DNA from: Ruminococcus sp.
Lineage (GTDB): Bacteria > Bacillota > Clostridia > Oscillospirales > Ruminococcaceae
Assembly (NCBI GenBank): GCA_015066865.1
Contig: SVNQ01000008.1
Span: 1 to 55,579, forward strand
Reading direction: 5' to 3'
Length of the DNA: 55,579 bases
The translations under genes and the position numbers were made by a program. The notes beneath the pieces are model-generated. The model did not search any database. It saw only the letters and a program-made list of their open reading frames with translations, and was not told the DNA's origin. This document shows, piece after piece, positions 17,135 through 25,310 of the stretch (positions are counted from its first letter, which is position 1; every line of letters begins with the position of its first letter).

Positions 17135-19090
17135 TCATGCGTTCAGCAGCATGCGCTTGAGCAACGCCAGATCAAATGCATTGACAAAACCATCCTTGGT
17201 CAGATCCGCATTCATTGCGCCCTGTTCTTCCATACCCTTCTGTCCGAGCAGATACTTCTGTACGATGATAATATCCAGAATGGTTACCTCTCCATCACCG
17301 TTTGCATCGCCCGTTAATTCCGGAGTCTCCGACTCTGTGGTGGTCGTTGTTTCCGTGGTGGTTGTCGTGGAAACTGTAGTCGCTGTTGTAGTGGTTGTGG
17401 TTTCCGTTTTTGTGGTCGTTGTTGTCGTGATCTTCTGTTCCGTTGTGGTTGCTGCAGTAGTTGTGGTGGTAGTAGTTGCTTCCGTTGTTGTAGTGGTTGC
17501 TTCGGTTGTAGTAGTTTCCTCAGTTGTTGTGGTGGTTTCTTCCGTTGTTGTGGTTGCCTCGGTTGTCGTGGTGGTTTCTTCTGTCGTTGTGGTTACCTCG
17601 GTTGTCGTGGTGGTTTCTTCTGTTGTTGTGGTAGTTGCCTCGGTTGTAGTAGTTTCCTCTGTAGTTGTGGTTTCCTCTGTTGTAGTAGTTTCCTCAGTTG
17701 TCGTGGTGGTTTCTTCCGTTGTCGTTTCCGTCTCTTCTTCGCCCAGAGCCTGATCTATACGGGATTTGATGTGTTCATCTGTCAGATCAATTACCATCTC
17801 CGTCGGAGCAATGTACTTATTAACAGAAACATAATAGTACAGCAAATCTCCCTCAATTCTCATACCGTAGATGTTTCCATATTCAGCTTGCTGTTCATCT
17901 GTCAAGCCTGCCAGCCAGTGATGCAGATCATCATGTATGAATAAAATATCCTTTGGAGCGGAATAGAACAGCAGACCATTCCATACTGCCGGAACAAGGT
18001 GAGCAGTTTCAGAGCCGGAACCGCCGTCTGTTCCAGACCATGAACCTATGATTTCTTCCGTATACTCTCCGGTTTCTGCATCAAATGCATATCTGACGAA
18101 CCAGCTTGTTTCGTTTTCATCCACTTCAATGGATACCCAGCTGTTATCCTGATAGGGGGTGATCACGGATTCAGTCTGTGCCCAGAATGCGTCATCATAC
18201 TTTTGGGATACGAACAAATCATCGGTATCAGTACCCGTCACAAGCTTCCAGTCGGAACTGTTATGTCCCGTGCTTTCCAGTGCGCTGCGACTTACCAGGA
18301 AATTCTCATGCTGCACAAGACCGGGATGGTACGCATAAAAATCGTCCCACGTTACATCGACATAATACCATGCGCCCTCTATCTGCAGCGCATTCCATGC
18401 ATGGAGCAGTTCCACGCTCTCTACCATCAGGGATTCAACCCCAACTCGGCGCAGAAGCAATCCATACAGCCATGAATAACCCTCGCATACGGCGATATTT
18501 CGCTTGAGCATGCCATATGCAGTATGTCTTAGGTAAGTTTCTTCCGTTGTTTCATACTCATTATTGTCATAGTTGTAAGCGTTTGCCATCCAATCATGGA
18601 TATACAGTGCCTTTTCCGCATCCGTCCAGCTGCTGTCAACACCGGAAACAGCCTCATCCATCAGTGATACCATCGCTTGGTATTCACTTTCATACACATC
18701 ATCCTCCACCAAATAGGTGGGAACAATTTCCAGAACACCGTATCTGTCCATTCGATAGGACATGCTGTTCTTCATCGTCAGGATACCAACATCCCAGCCG
18801 GCAATTACACTTCGATAAATACTTGCAAGCGACTCTATGGACGTAACATCCGTACCGATCGACGGCAAACCGGATTGCCTGAGATTAATATTGCTCTCAT
18901 GATTTTCAAGCCCTCTATAAATCGCTTTTGCAAGCTGTTCAGTTTCTTCAGTTGTGAAACTGCCAACTGCACCAAAACCGAAAAAATCCGGTTTGGTATC
19001 CGCTGCATTGGACGGCAGAACAAGACATTGCATCATTGCTACGCAGATTGATAACAGCACTGCTGCTTTCTTTTTTATACTATTTGTCAT
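17135..19090 (-). CDS. Secreted transglutaminase-like protein with Thr-rich linker and C-terminal type I dockerin
   Basis: 651 residues. A signal peptide (about 1-29, cleavage near SNAA-D) is followed by a transglutaminase-like domain with the Cys-His-Asp triad in place: Cys202 (AVCEGYSWLYG), His230 (LLHAWN) and Asp245 (YVDVTWDD). Residues about 450-590 are a low-complexity Thr/Glu linker. The C-terminus (about 592-651) is a dockerin with two F-hand Ca-binding repeats (DANGDGEVTILD and ADLTKDGFVNAFD) and LLG/LL anchors. It should be exported and plugged into a cohesin of a scaffoldin. The substrate is unknown: such domains can be proteases, cross-linkers or amidases. AAGGAG lies 9 nt before the ATG. 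Confidence 0.92.
   Translation of the reverse strand: MTNSIKKKAAVLLSICVAMMQCLVLPSNAADTKPDFFGFGAVGSFTTEETEQLAKAIYRGLENHESNINLRQSGLPSIGTDVTSIESLASIYRSVIAGWDVGILTMKNSMSYRMDRYGVLEIVPTYLVEDDVYESEYQAMVSLMDEAVSGVDSSWTDAEKALYIHDWMANAYNYDNNEYETTEETYLRHTAYGMLKRNIAVCEGYSWLYGLLLRRVGVESLMVESVELLHAWNALQIEGAWYYVDVTWDDFYAYHPGLVQHENFLVSRSALESTGHNSSDWKLVTGTDTDDLFVSQKYDDAFWAQTESVITPYQDNSWVSIEVDENETSWFVRYAFDAETGEYTEEIIGSWSGTDGGSGSETAHLVPAVWNGLLFYSAPKDILFIHDDLHHWLAGLTDEQQAEYGNIYGMRIEGDLLYYYVSVNKYIAPTEMVIDLTDEHIKSRIDQALGEEETETTTEETTTTTEETTTTEETTTTEETTTTEATTTTTEETTTTTEVTTTTEETTTTTEATTTTEETTTTTEETTTTEATTTTTEATTTTTTTAATTTEQKITTTTTTKTETTTTTTATTVSTTTTTETTTTTESETPELTGDANGDGEVTILDIIIVQKYLLGQKGMEEQGAMNADLTKDGFVNAFDLALLKRMLLNA
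17330..17737 (-). repeat. Thr/Glu codon tandem repeat (linker of the dockerin protein)
   Basis: Imperfect units encoding T-T-E-E-T-T-T-T and similar. At DNA level this is a degenerate array of short GTTGTGGT-like units read on the plus strand, likely prone to length change. It is coding, not a CRISPR: units vary in length and there are no unique spacers. Confidence 0.85.
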
Positions 19091-19156
19091 ACTACCGTCT
19101 CCTTTTTCAAAAAGTTATTATGCATTTTTTGTGAAATACGATGCATCTTTACCAAT

Positions 19157-19185
19157 ATTTTACCACTATCTGTGCAAAATGTCAA
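19157..19185 (-). promoter_or_regulatory. Promoter of the dockerin protein gene
   Basis: Minus strand TTGACA (19185-19180), 17-nt spacer, TAAAAT (19162-19157), about 70 nt before the ATG. Confidence 0.75.
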
Positions 19186-19278
19186 TGGTTTTTGAAAAAA
19201 TCGTCACCTTGCATATACGGAACGTAAATGTTTTTACATATTGCATTGAATTTTTTTAAGAATTAACCGCACGGGGTG

Positions 19279-19312
19279 AAAAAATAAAAAACGCCGGCAT
19301 TTTCAGCCGGCG
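19279..19312 (-). terminator. Terminator of mscL
   Basis: CGCCGGC-tgaaaat-GCCGGCG on the minus strand (19312-19292) followed by a U-rich run (19291-19279). A second, strong GC-rich hairpin with one mismatch (19321-19349) lies just upstream of it in the same 3' untranslated region. Confidence 0.85.
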
Positions 19313-19404
19313 AATGTAATTTTCCAGCCCGCCTGCAGCGGGCCGGAAAACGATAAAAATTCTTTTTAACGAACCTCACCCATAAGGGAAGCACGTTTTA
19401 TGTA

Positions 19405-19857
19405 TTATTCCTCCATCTGTGCTTTGAGCAGATCTCTGATTTCCGTCAGCAGTTCCTGATCCTTTGTGGGCTTCGGAGGTTCAGCGGGCTTTGCTTCCTC
19501 CTTGCGCTTGAATGCATTGATGAACTTGATAATTGCAAACAGGCACAGTGCCGTCAGCAGGAACGTGATAACACTCTGAATGAAGCTGCCAAAATTGATG
19601 TACGGTTGATTTCCCCACGGGATAGTAACACCGAGCTCATTGAAATTCACACCGGCAAGCATTGTTCCGATCAACGGTGTGAAAATATCAGCTACCAGAG
19701 AATTGACAATGGCTGTAAATGCGCCGCCGATAATTACGCCGACTGCCATATCCACAACATTACCTCTGGAGATAAAATCCTTAAATTCCTTTGCCACACC
19801 TCCGGCTTTTTTGACACCGTTTACGGCTGTTCCCTTTACATTCTTCTTTTCTGCCAT
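19405..19857 (-). CDS. mscL: Large-conductance mechanosensitive channel
   Basis: 150 residues. After an Lys-rich start, EFKDFISRGNVVDMAVGVII is the conserved N-terminal helix and first membrane segment; the second membrane segment is about residues 86-112 and the C-terminal bundle helix is Glu/Lys-rich. The homopentamer opens under membrane tension and releases solutes on hypo-osmotic shock. The N-terminal extension of about 20 residues before EFKDFI is longer than in E. coli. It starts 23 bp after the zinc-ribbon gene and is probably co-transcribed with it. Confidence 0.96.
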   Translation of the reverse strand: MAEKKNVKGTAVNGVKKAGGVAKEFKDFISRGNVVDMAVGVIIGGAFTAIVNSLVADIFTPLIGTMLAGVNFNELGVTIPWGNQPYINFGSFIQSVITFLLTALCLFAIIKFINAFKRKEEAKPAEPPKPTKDQELLTEIRDLLKAQMEE

Positions 19858-19880
19858 AACATTTCATTCCTTCCTGGTTT

Positions 19881-21533
19881 TTATATCTCATCCGTCACTT
19901 CTGAATCGTCCGATTCCACAGAAATCCCCTCTGCCTCCAGCAAAGCCTGTGCTGCTGCTGCAACTGCGGGATCGTCCACCGCTGCCTGCGCATCCAGATT
20001 GCTGTCTGCCGCTTCCATGGTACGCTTGGACTTCTTCTTCTCGCCATGCTCCAAAGCTGCAAGCTGCGCCGCAAATTTTTCATCATCCTCAATAACCGTC
20101 GTATCCAGCTTCATGTTCTTCAATCTGCGTCCGACAGGGGAGGTGTCATCTCCGAAAAATTCATCCGGTGAAACAATACGCTGCACCTTCTTCGGCTTTG
20201 CAGGTTCCTTTTCAGTCGCCTTCTTCGCAGGCTTTTTCTTGGGCTTATCCTTCGGCTTTTCCTTTGTCTTTTCCTTTGCTTCATCGCTTACGGGGGATTC
20301 GCTTTCCGCAGCATTTTTCGCCTTGGAAGGTGCGGGCATTTCTTCATCACGCACGCTGGTTATTTCACTTGCCGAAAGATTGATCGAAAATGTCTGTGCG
20401 CCTGCTTTTGTCCCAAGACTCATACCATACTGTTTCGGACGATCTCCGAAAATCTGATCGAGGATTTCCTCCTCGCTCGGCATTCTCGTCATTTCTTCCG
20501 CTGCATGGGCATTTTCTTCCTCATACATCAGTGCATCCGCACTCACCGGAATTTCCGAATAGGAATTTACCTTCATCTCCACCACCGGAGCCTGCTGTAC
20601 CGGTGCTGCCTGCGGCATCGGCTGTACCTGCGGCATGGGTGGTACCTGCGGCATCGGCTGTACCTGCGGCATCGGCTGTACCTGCGGCATCGGCTGTGCC
20701 TGCGGCATGGGTGGTGCCTGCGGCATCGGCTGTGCCTGCGGCATGGGTGGTGCCTGCGGCATTGGCTGTCCCTGCGGCATCTGCGGCATTACACCCATCG
20801 TTGGCTGTGCCATCATGGGCTGCATTCCCTGCATACCGTATGTCTGTACGGGAACCATGGTATACATCGGATTTCCGTAAGCGTCATAGCCCATCAGCTG
20901 GGGCATCATCTGCATATATATGGGCATACCATTCTGGTCATACCCCATAAAACTCTGGAACGTTCCCATCATCTGCGGCATACCCATCATCTGCGGGTTC
21001 ACCATACCCTGCATCTGGGGCATTCCCTGCATCTGCGGCTGGGGTACACCCTGCATTTGCGGCTGCTGGGGCATCCTCGGCATTTGCGGCTGAGGCACAC
21101 CCTGCATCTGCTGCTGGGGCATCCTCGGCATTTGCGGCTGAGGCACACCCTGCATCTGCTGCTGGGGCATCCTCGGCATTTGCGGCTGAGGCACACCTTG
21201 CATCTGCTGCTGGGGCATCCTCGGCACCTGCGGCTGAGGCACACTCTGCGGCTGCTGAGGCATTCTTGGCATCTGCTGCGCCATTCCCTGCATTTGCACG
21301 GCTGCTGTATTCGGCGATACCGCCGGTTTCTGCTGCATTTGCGCCTGCTGAACAGAAGCCTTTCTCTGTGCAGCTGCAATTTCCTCTGCTCTGGTTTTGC
21401 CGGCAGTTCCGGAATCCTTCGCAAACATTCCTTTTTGCGCTGTGTTCCCCTTCAGCGGCGTGCCGCATTTGACACAGAACGCATATTTACTCTCGTTATC
21501 TGCTCCGCAACTCGGACATATCACGATAATCAC
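19881..21533 (-). CDS. Zinc-ribbon protein with Pro/Gln/Met tandem repeats
   Basis: About 550 residues. The N-terminus (about 5-28) is a zinc ribbon with two CxxC pairs (CPSCGADN; CVKCGTPL). Residues about 95-310 are low-complexity repeats: four copies of a 16-residue unit (VPQPQMPRMPQQQMQG), a Met/Pro/Tyr region, then many copies of a hexamer PMPQ(A/V)(P/Q). The C-terminal half is acidic and Lys-rich with no recognised domain. There is no signal peptide, so it is likely cytosolic. The start is unsure: GTG at 21533 or GTG at 21524, both with weak ribosome binding sites. Function unknown; partner gene mscL follows. Confidence 0.75.
   Translation of the reverse strand: MIIVICPSCGADNESKYAFCVKCGTPLKGNTAQKGMFAKDSGTAGKTRAEEIAAAQRKASVQQAQMQQKPAVSPNTAAVQMQGMAQQMPRMPQQPQSVPQPQVPRMPQQQMQGVPQPQMPRMPQQQMQGVPQPQMPRMPQQQMQGVPQPQMPRMPQQPQMQGVPQPQMQGMPQMQGMVNPQMMGMPQMMGTFQSFMGYDQNGMPIYMQMMPQLMGYDAYGNPMYTMVPVQTYGMQGMQPMMAQPTMGVMPQMPQGQPMPQAPPMPQAQPMPQAPPMPQAQPMPQVQPMPQVQPMPQVPPMPQVQPMPQAAPVQQAPVVEMKVNSYSEIPVSADALMYEEENAHAAEEMTRMPSEEEILDQIFGDRPKQYGMSLGTKAGAQTFSINLSASEITSVRDEEMPAPSKAKNAAESESPVSDEAKEKTKEKPKDKPKKKPAKKATEKEPAKPKKVQRIVSPDEFFGDDTSPVGRRLKNMKLDTTVIEDDEKFAAQLAALEHGEKKKSKRTMEAADSNLDAQAAVDDPAVAAAAQALLEAEGISVESDDSEVTDEI
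20590..20785 (-). repeat. 18-bp tandem repeat encoding PMPQ-x-x hexamers
   Basis: About nine to ten adjacent imperfect 18-bp units (plus-strand form GGCATCGGCTGTACCTGC with variants) within the zinc-ribbon gene. The codon third positions differ little, pointing to recent expansion. Confidence 0.85.
21055..21250 (-). repeat. 48-bp tandem repeat encoding a 16-residue unit
   Basis: Four nearly identical 48-bp units (the shared CTGCTGCTGGGG segment recurs at 21108 and 21156) encode VPQPQMPRMPQQQMQG. The two inner copies look identical, again pointing to recent duplication. Confidence 0.85.
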
Positions 21534-21580
21534 CGACTTTCTATCCTATGGATCCAAAAATCCTGTTTTGTTACTTATTT

Positions 21581-21609
21581 ATTATAGCATACTCCCAGCA
21601 AAATAGCAA
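21581..21609 (-). promoter_or_regulatory. Promoter of the zinc-ribbon gene and mscL
   Basis: Minus strand TTGCTA (21609-21604), 17-nt spacer, TATAAT (21586-21581), about 50 nt upstream of the first possible start. Confidence 0.75.
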
Positions 21610-21649
21610 GATATTTTCCGCTTTTGTACATCGGCGTTACATAACAAAC

Positions 21650-21680
21650 AAAAACATTGTGCATGATGCACAATGTTTTT
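21650..21680. terminator. Terminator of the VanY-like gene
   Basis: A 14-bp perfect stem with a 3-nt loop (21650-21663 with 21667-21680), A-rich and T-rich at its ends, 40 bp after the stop of the minus-strand gene at 21720. Confidence 0.75.
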
Positions 21681-21719
21681 ATTCTTTCGGTATATATCAA
21701 ATCTAAAAGTACGGATTGA

Positions 21720-22910
21720 CTATTCCTGTGCCACTGTGGTGGTTTCAGTTTCCAAGGTTGCTGCCGTTGTTGCCGATGCTTCTTCCGGATCGGTTGTTTT
21801 CACAGTCGTTGTGGTTGCAGCGGTAGTTTCCGTAGTGGTTGTGGTAGTCGTTTCGGTTGTTGTCGTTGTGGTTTCCGTCGGCGGCTCGGTAGTTTCTGCT
21901 TCCGTCGGAATTTCACCGGTCTCACCCGTATCTACAGTGACAATGAACCCATCGGAATTATTGCCCGAAACCTCGTATTTCAGATCTGCCGGAACGGGAA
22001 CCATGGTTGTATCAAAGGAAGGATCCATTGCGACATAATAAACCTCATAGATCTTACCATCATAGTTGGTGAATGTGAGATGCTCGCCGTCATAGGGGTA
22101 TTCCTTGATCTGTACCATGTATTCCTCCAGACACAGACGGTTGGACTTCATATAATATGCATGGGGAACACCGACATAGCGATAATGCCACGGCTCATAC
22201 TGGATCTCTGTGATCATTGTCTTTTCATCCGGATAACGCAGTACAAATCCATATTCAAAGCAATGCTCGTTGATCCACTCATAAATTCCGGTGCCGTCAT
22301 AGTCCTCACCGCCGATCAGGCTCAGATCCACACAATATCCCGTCTGATGCTCACTGTGACCTGCCTTTGCAACACGTTCGGAGAAGGTGTTGCCCGTTGC
22401 AGCCAGATCCTCCTCATACAGCTCCTGCTGACGTTTCTTGGAACGGTAGCCACTCAGCACAAGGATGTTGTCATCATAGGTTTTATCAAAAAAGTCATCA
22501 AACATCAGCACAAGATTATCCGCAACAGTCTGACGAACAAGAAGCTCCGCATCACGAACAGAAAAACTATGGCTGTCCGCATTCAGCTTTACTTCATAGA
22601 GACTCACAATGTCATCCTCACTGCCCTGAAAAATATACTTATTATTTACAAGCATCAGAGCTCCATTGTATACATCCTCATTCGGATGTTCCTCATTCTG
22701 GTAGATGGTTTTGGGCTCGTCCGTTTCTTCTGTCGGTGCAGTTTCATCCGTATTCTGCAAATAGGTGGTTGTCTGGTTGATTTTTTCAATGTCGGATACA
22801 ACATAGTAGCAGCCATAACCGATCACACCCAAAAGCACAATGGAAAGCAGGACGTCCATCAGCCGCTTTTTTCCACCGTCCTGTTTCTTCTGATTCGGTT
22901 TATCCATCAT
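21720..22910 (-). CDS. D-alanyl-D-alanine carboxypeptidase, VanY/M15B type, with Thr-rich tail
   Basis: 396 residues from the ATG 6 nt after GGAG; a further ATG one codon later is possible. A single membrane anchor (about 19-40) leads to an M15 peptidase domain with SEHQTGYCVD (His188, Asp195) and EPWH (Glu239, His242), the zinc and catalytic set of VanY/DacA-like L,D- or D,D-carboxypeptidases. It should trim the terminal D-Ala of peptidoglycan stems. After about residue 335 the protein ends in a Thr/Glu/Ala-rich tail of roughly 55 residues with nothing behind it; in this genome such a tail links to a dockerin elsewhere (17135-19090). Confidence 0.9.
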   Translation of the reverse strand: MMDKPNQKKQDGGKKRLMDVLLSIVLLGVIGYGCYYVVSDIEKINQTTTYLQNTDETAPTEETDEPKTIYQNEEHPNEDVYNGALMLVNNKYIFQGSEDDIVSLYEVKLNADSHSFSVRDAELLVRQTVADNLVLMFDDFFDKTYDDNILVLSGYRSKKRQQELYEEDLAATGNTFSERVAKAGHSEHQTGYCVDLSLIGGEDYDGTGIYEWINEHCFEYGFVLRYPDEKTMITEIQYEPWHYRYVGVPHAYYMKSNRLCLEEYMVQIKEYPYDGEHLTFTNYDGKIYEVYYVAMDPSFDTTMVPVPADLKYEVSGNNSDGFIVTVDTGETGEIPTEAETTEPPTETTTTTTETTTTTTTETTAATTTTVKTTDPEEASATTAATLETETTTVAQE

Positions 22911-22994
22911 AATACACTCCATTTCTCTTTGTTTTCTATATCTTTTTCAGCCGTACCGCACTGCACGGCCTTGGGTAATGGTGTATACCCATAT

Positions 22995-23023
22995 ATTATA
23001 GCACATATTTTCAAAAAATGGAA
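22995..23023 (-). promoter_or_regulatory. Promoter of the VanY-like gene
   Basis: Minus strand TATAAT (23000-22995) with a weak -35 TTCCAT (23023-23018) at 17 nt; a second TTGAAA lies too close to the -10 to serve. Confidence 0.5.
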
Positions 23024-23095
23024 GTCTTTTTTTCAAATTTTATGTCAAAAATGCAAAAACCTCCTATTCGCAGCATATTCAGCTCCATTCCCATC

Positions 23096-23110
23096 ATACT
23101 GTAGCAGTAT
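23096..23110. promoter_or_regulatory. Small dyad upstream of the GHL10 lipoprotein gene
   Basis: ATACTG-tag-CAGTAT overlaps TATAGT (23108-23113), a possible -10 for the plus-strand gene at 23185, though I find no good -35. It may be an operator. Confidence 0.3.
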
Positions 23111-23184
23111 AGTATATGCACGCCGAACGAACCGAACTTCTCATTCGAGTGCTGTCCTTACACAGATATTCAGGAGGATGACCA

Positions 23185-24459
23185 ATGAAATGCATACTGC
23201 TCTGTCTGCTGATCGCATGCAGCCTGCTGCTGCAGGGCTGCAGAAAGGATGCGCCTGCCGCGCAGGAATTGTATATTCAGGAGGTAGCACATTTGTATCC
23301 CCTTGCCGAGCTTCCGGAATCCGATGCGAACAGCGTTGCATCAACAGAACCCGATATGGAATCTGCACCGCTTAATTACGAACAGGTGCATGCCGTCTGG
23401 ATTCCCGTAATGCAGTACGGCGAATGGATGACGGGGAAATCCGCAGAATCATTCCGCAGCAGTGTAAAAACGGCATTCGGAAACTGCAAGGCGCTTGGGA
23501 TCAACACACTGTACGTTCATGTGCGGTCATACGGTGACGCATACTACACATCGGACTTGTTTCCGACGGGCAGTTATCTGGACGGAAACTACGATCCGCT
23601 CGCCATCATGCTGGAGGAGGCGCATGCACTTTCCCTTTCGGTGCATGCATGGATCAATCCCATGCGTGCTTCACATGCGGACAGGCTTTCCACAACGGAC
23701 GCAAGCTATCCTCTTGGCAAATGGTATAACGATGCGGAAAAGAACGGAACATATCTGATTGCTTTGGGCTCACAGTACTACCTCAACCCTGCATATGCCG
23801 AAGTACGGCAGCTGATTGCGGATGGCGTGACAGAAATTCTGGAACGATACGATGTGGATGGGATTCACATTGATGATTATTTTTATCCGACACAGGATGC
23901 AGGATTCGATGCAGAGGCATTTGCCGAAAGCGGCGCAGACGATCTTGCGGCATGGCGCAGAGAAAACTGCAATGCCATGGTTAAGGCAATGTACGATGCC
24001 GTGAAAGCACGGGATGAACGGCTGCAATTCGGCATTAGTCCGCAGGGAAATATGCGCACCAATTATAGTCAGCTCTATGCAGATACAGCACTCTGGTGCA
24101 GTACGGAAGGGTACTGCGATTACATTGCACCGCAAATCTACTACGGCTTTGAAAATGAAACCTGCCCCTTTGCTGAAACTGCCGCCCTTTGGGCAGAAAC
24201 AGCAACACAGGCAAAGCTCATTGTCGGGCTTGCCCCGTACAAAATCGGATATGAGGATGAATGGGCAGGTCACGGCAAGGACGAATGGACGTCCGATCCG
24301 CTTGTGCTTTCCAAGCAGGCTGATTTCTTACAGTATCTTGACAATGTTGACGGAACGGCACTGTACAGCTACACCTCGTTGTTTTCACCCGATGAAGCTG
24401 TTGCTGCGATGGTAACGGCAGAATCAGAACGAATCACTGAACTCTGGAAATCGAAATAA
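23185..24459 (+). CDS. Lipoprotein with GHL10 (family 10-like glycosyl hydrolase) domain
   Basis: 424 residues. A lipoprotein signal ends in the lipobox LLLQGC, with Cys19 as the lipidated residue. Residues about 65-400 form the GHL10/PF02638 TIM barrel: VHAVWIPVMQYGEWM at the start, LYVHVRSYGDAYY, VHAWINPMR and DGIHIDDYFYPT, the last with the acidic cluster expected of the active site. Members act on glycans, some on peptidoglycan-derived sugars; the precise substrate is not known from sequence. AGGAGGATGACC precedes the ATG. It stands alone and ends at a strong terminator. Confidence 0.88.
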   Translation: MKCILLCLLIACSLLLQGCRKDAPAAQELYIQEVAHLYPLAELPESDANSVASTEPDMESAPLNYEQVHAVWIPVMQYGEWMTGKSAESFRSSVKTAFGNCKALGINTLYVHVRSYGDAYYTSDLFPTGSYLDGNYDPLAIMLEEAHALSLSVHAWINPMRASHADRLSTTDASYPLGKWYNDAEKNGTYLIALGSQYYLNPAYAEVRQLIADGVTEILERYDVDGIHIDDYFYPTQDAGFDAEAFAESGADDLAAWRRENCNAMVKAMYDAVKARDERLQFGISPQGNMRTNYSQLYADTALWCSTEGYCDYIAPQIYYGFENETCPFAETAALWAETATQAKLIVGLAPYKIGYEDEWAGHGKDEWTSDPLVLSKQADFLQYLDNVDGTALYSYTSLFSPDEAVAAMVTAESERITELWKSK

Positions 24460-24465
24460 CACTGA

Positions 24466-24499
24466 AAAACGCCTGTGAGCAAATACTCACAGGCGTTTT
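24466..24499. terminator. Bidirectional terminator between the GHL10 and GNAT genes
   Basis: 14-bp perfect stem, AAAACGCCTGTGAG with CTCACAGGCGTTTT, and a 6-nt loop, between convergent genes. Confidence 0.9.
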
Positions 24500-24503
24500 G
24501 GGA

Positions 24504-25160
24504 TTATCTGACTACGGAAGAATGGCTATAAATATAGAACTCCTCCTGACTCGGCATCCATGCCTTTTCCTTTGGCGGAAAATCCGCATCGAATGCCTCC
24601 ACTGCGGCGGTATCGTCGCAGCAGTCGGCGGCAGTGCTTGGGATGTACATCCACTTTCTGCCGTCAAGTGCGCCCGGAACAAGCTCACAGACAAGAAGCG
24701 CCGTCGGGAAATTTCCGTCCATGACAAAGCTGATATTCTTCTTTTTGCAGCTGACAAATCCACGGCCAACGTAGTTGCCGGGATTGCCGAACATCACGTT
24801 CACATCGTAGCCCATCTTGCGAGCCACCTCAAAAGAATGCTCGATGAGAAGCTTGCCGTACTTCTGTCTTTGATATTTTGGGGCAACGCAAAGCGGCCCG
24901 AAGGAGAGAATCTCCTTCCTCTCGCCGTTCTCGTCCTCAAGCCATGCCTTTGTGTACATGATGTTGCCGACAATCTCGCCGTCCTTTTCAATCACGAATG
25001 CAAGCTCAGGGATAAAATCGGGATGCGAACGCATCGTATGGACATAATAATGCTCGCTGCATCCGGGAACGTAGACGTTCCAGAACGCTTCCCTTGTCAG
25101 ATTTTCAACTGCTCTGTAATCGCTTGGCTGTTCCAAACGGATAATTTCTTTTGTATGCAT
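24504..25160 (-). CDS. GNAT family N-acetyltransferase, YhbS-like
   Basis: 218 residues. The GNAT core shows LAFVIEKDGEIVGNIMY, then the acetyl-CoA loop segment LCVAPKYQRQKYGKLLIEHS (the R/QxxGxG/A motif as QRQKYGK) and a final YVGRGFVSCKK. Similarity is to the YhbS-type predicted acetyltransferases. The substrate is unknown. AGGAGG lies 7 nt before the ATG; the gene is single, between a terminator and metK. Confidence 0.88.
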   Translation of the reverse strand: MHTKEIIRLEQPSDYRAVENLTREAFWNVYVPGCSEHYYVHTMRSHPDFIPELAFVIEKDGEIVGNIMYTKAWLEDENGERKEILSFGPLCVAPKYQRQKYGKLLIEHSFEVARKMGYDVNVMFGNPGNYVGRGFVSCKKKNISFVMDGNFPTALLVCELVPGALDGRKWMYIPSTAADCCDDTAAVEAFDADFPPKEKAWMPSQEEFYIYSHSSVVR

Positions 25161-25197
25161 GATAATTCCTCCTAAAATAAATGTTGATCATTCCTAT

Positions 25198-25238
25198 CGG
25201 GAGGCCTTGCACGGTGTTGGTTTTATGCAACCCTCCCG
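25198..25238 (-). promoter_or_regulatory. Imperfect hairpin between metK and the GNAT gene
   Basis: CGGGAGG...TTGCA pairs with TGCAA...CCTCCCG, with small internal bulges and a loop of about 14 nt. No U-run follows on either strand. It could end metK inefficiently or fold in the GNAT leader. Confidence 0.4.
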
Positions 25239-25310
25239 CTTAGCATACAATCTCCAGTGTACCGAAATTCTTCAAAAAAACACTCCTAATTACAAATTTT
25301 ATATAGTTTC

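Noticed and set aside
17330..17737. Short repeated units that might be taken as a CRISPR array
   Set aside because: Units are short, degenerate and without spacers of constant length, and they encode the Thr/Glu linker.
20505..21587. Plus-strand open frame rich in His/Leu/Arg opposite the PQM-repeat gene
   Set aside because: Its repeats are the complement of the Pro/Gln/Met repeats. The minus frame has a zinc ribbon and a promoter; the plus frame has neither.
25198..25238. Hairpin after metK as a second riboswitch
   Set aside because: It has no known aptamer core, only a simple imperfect stem; kept as an undefined hairpin.
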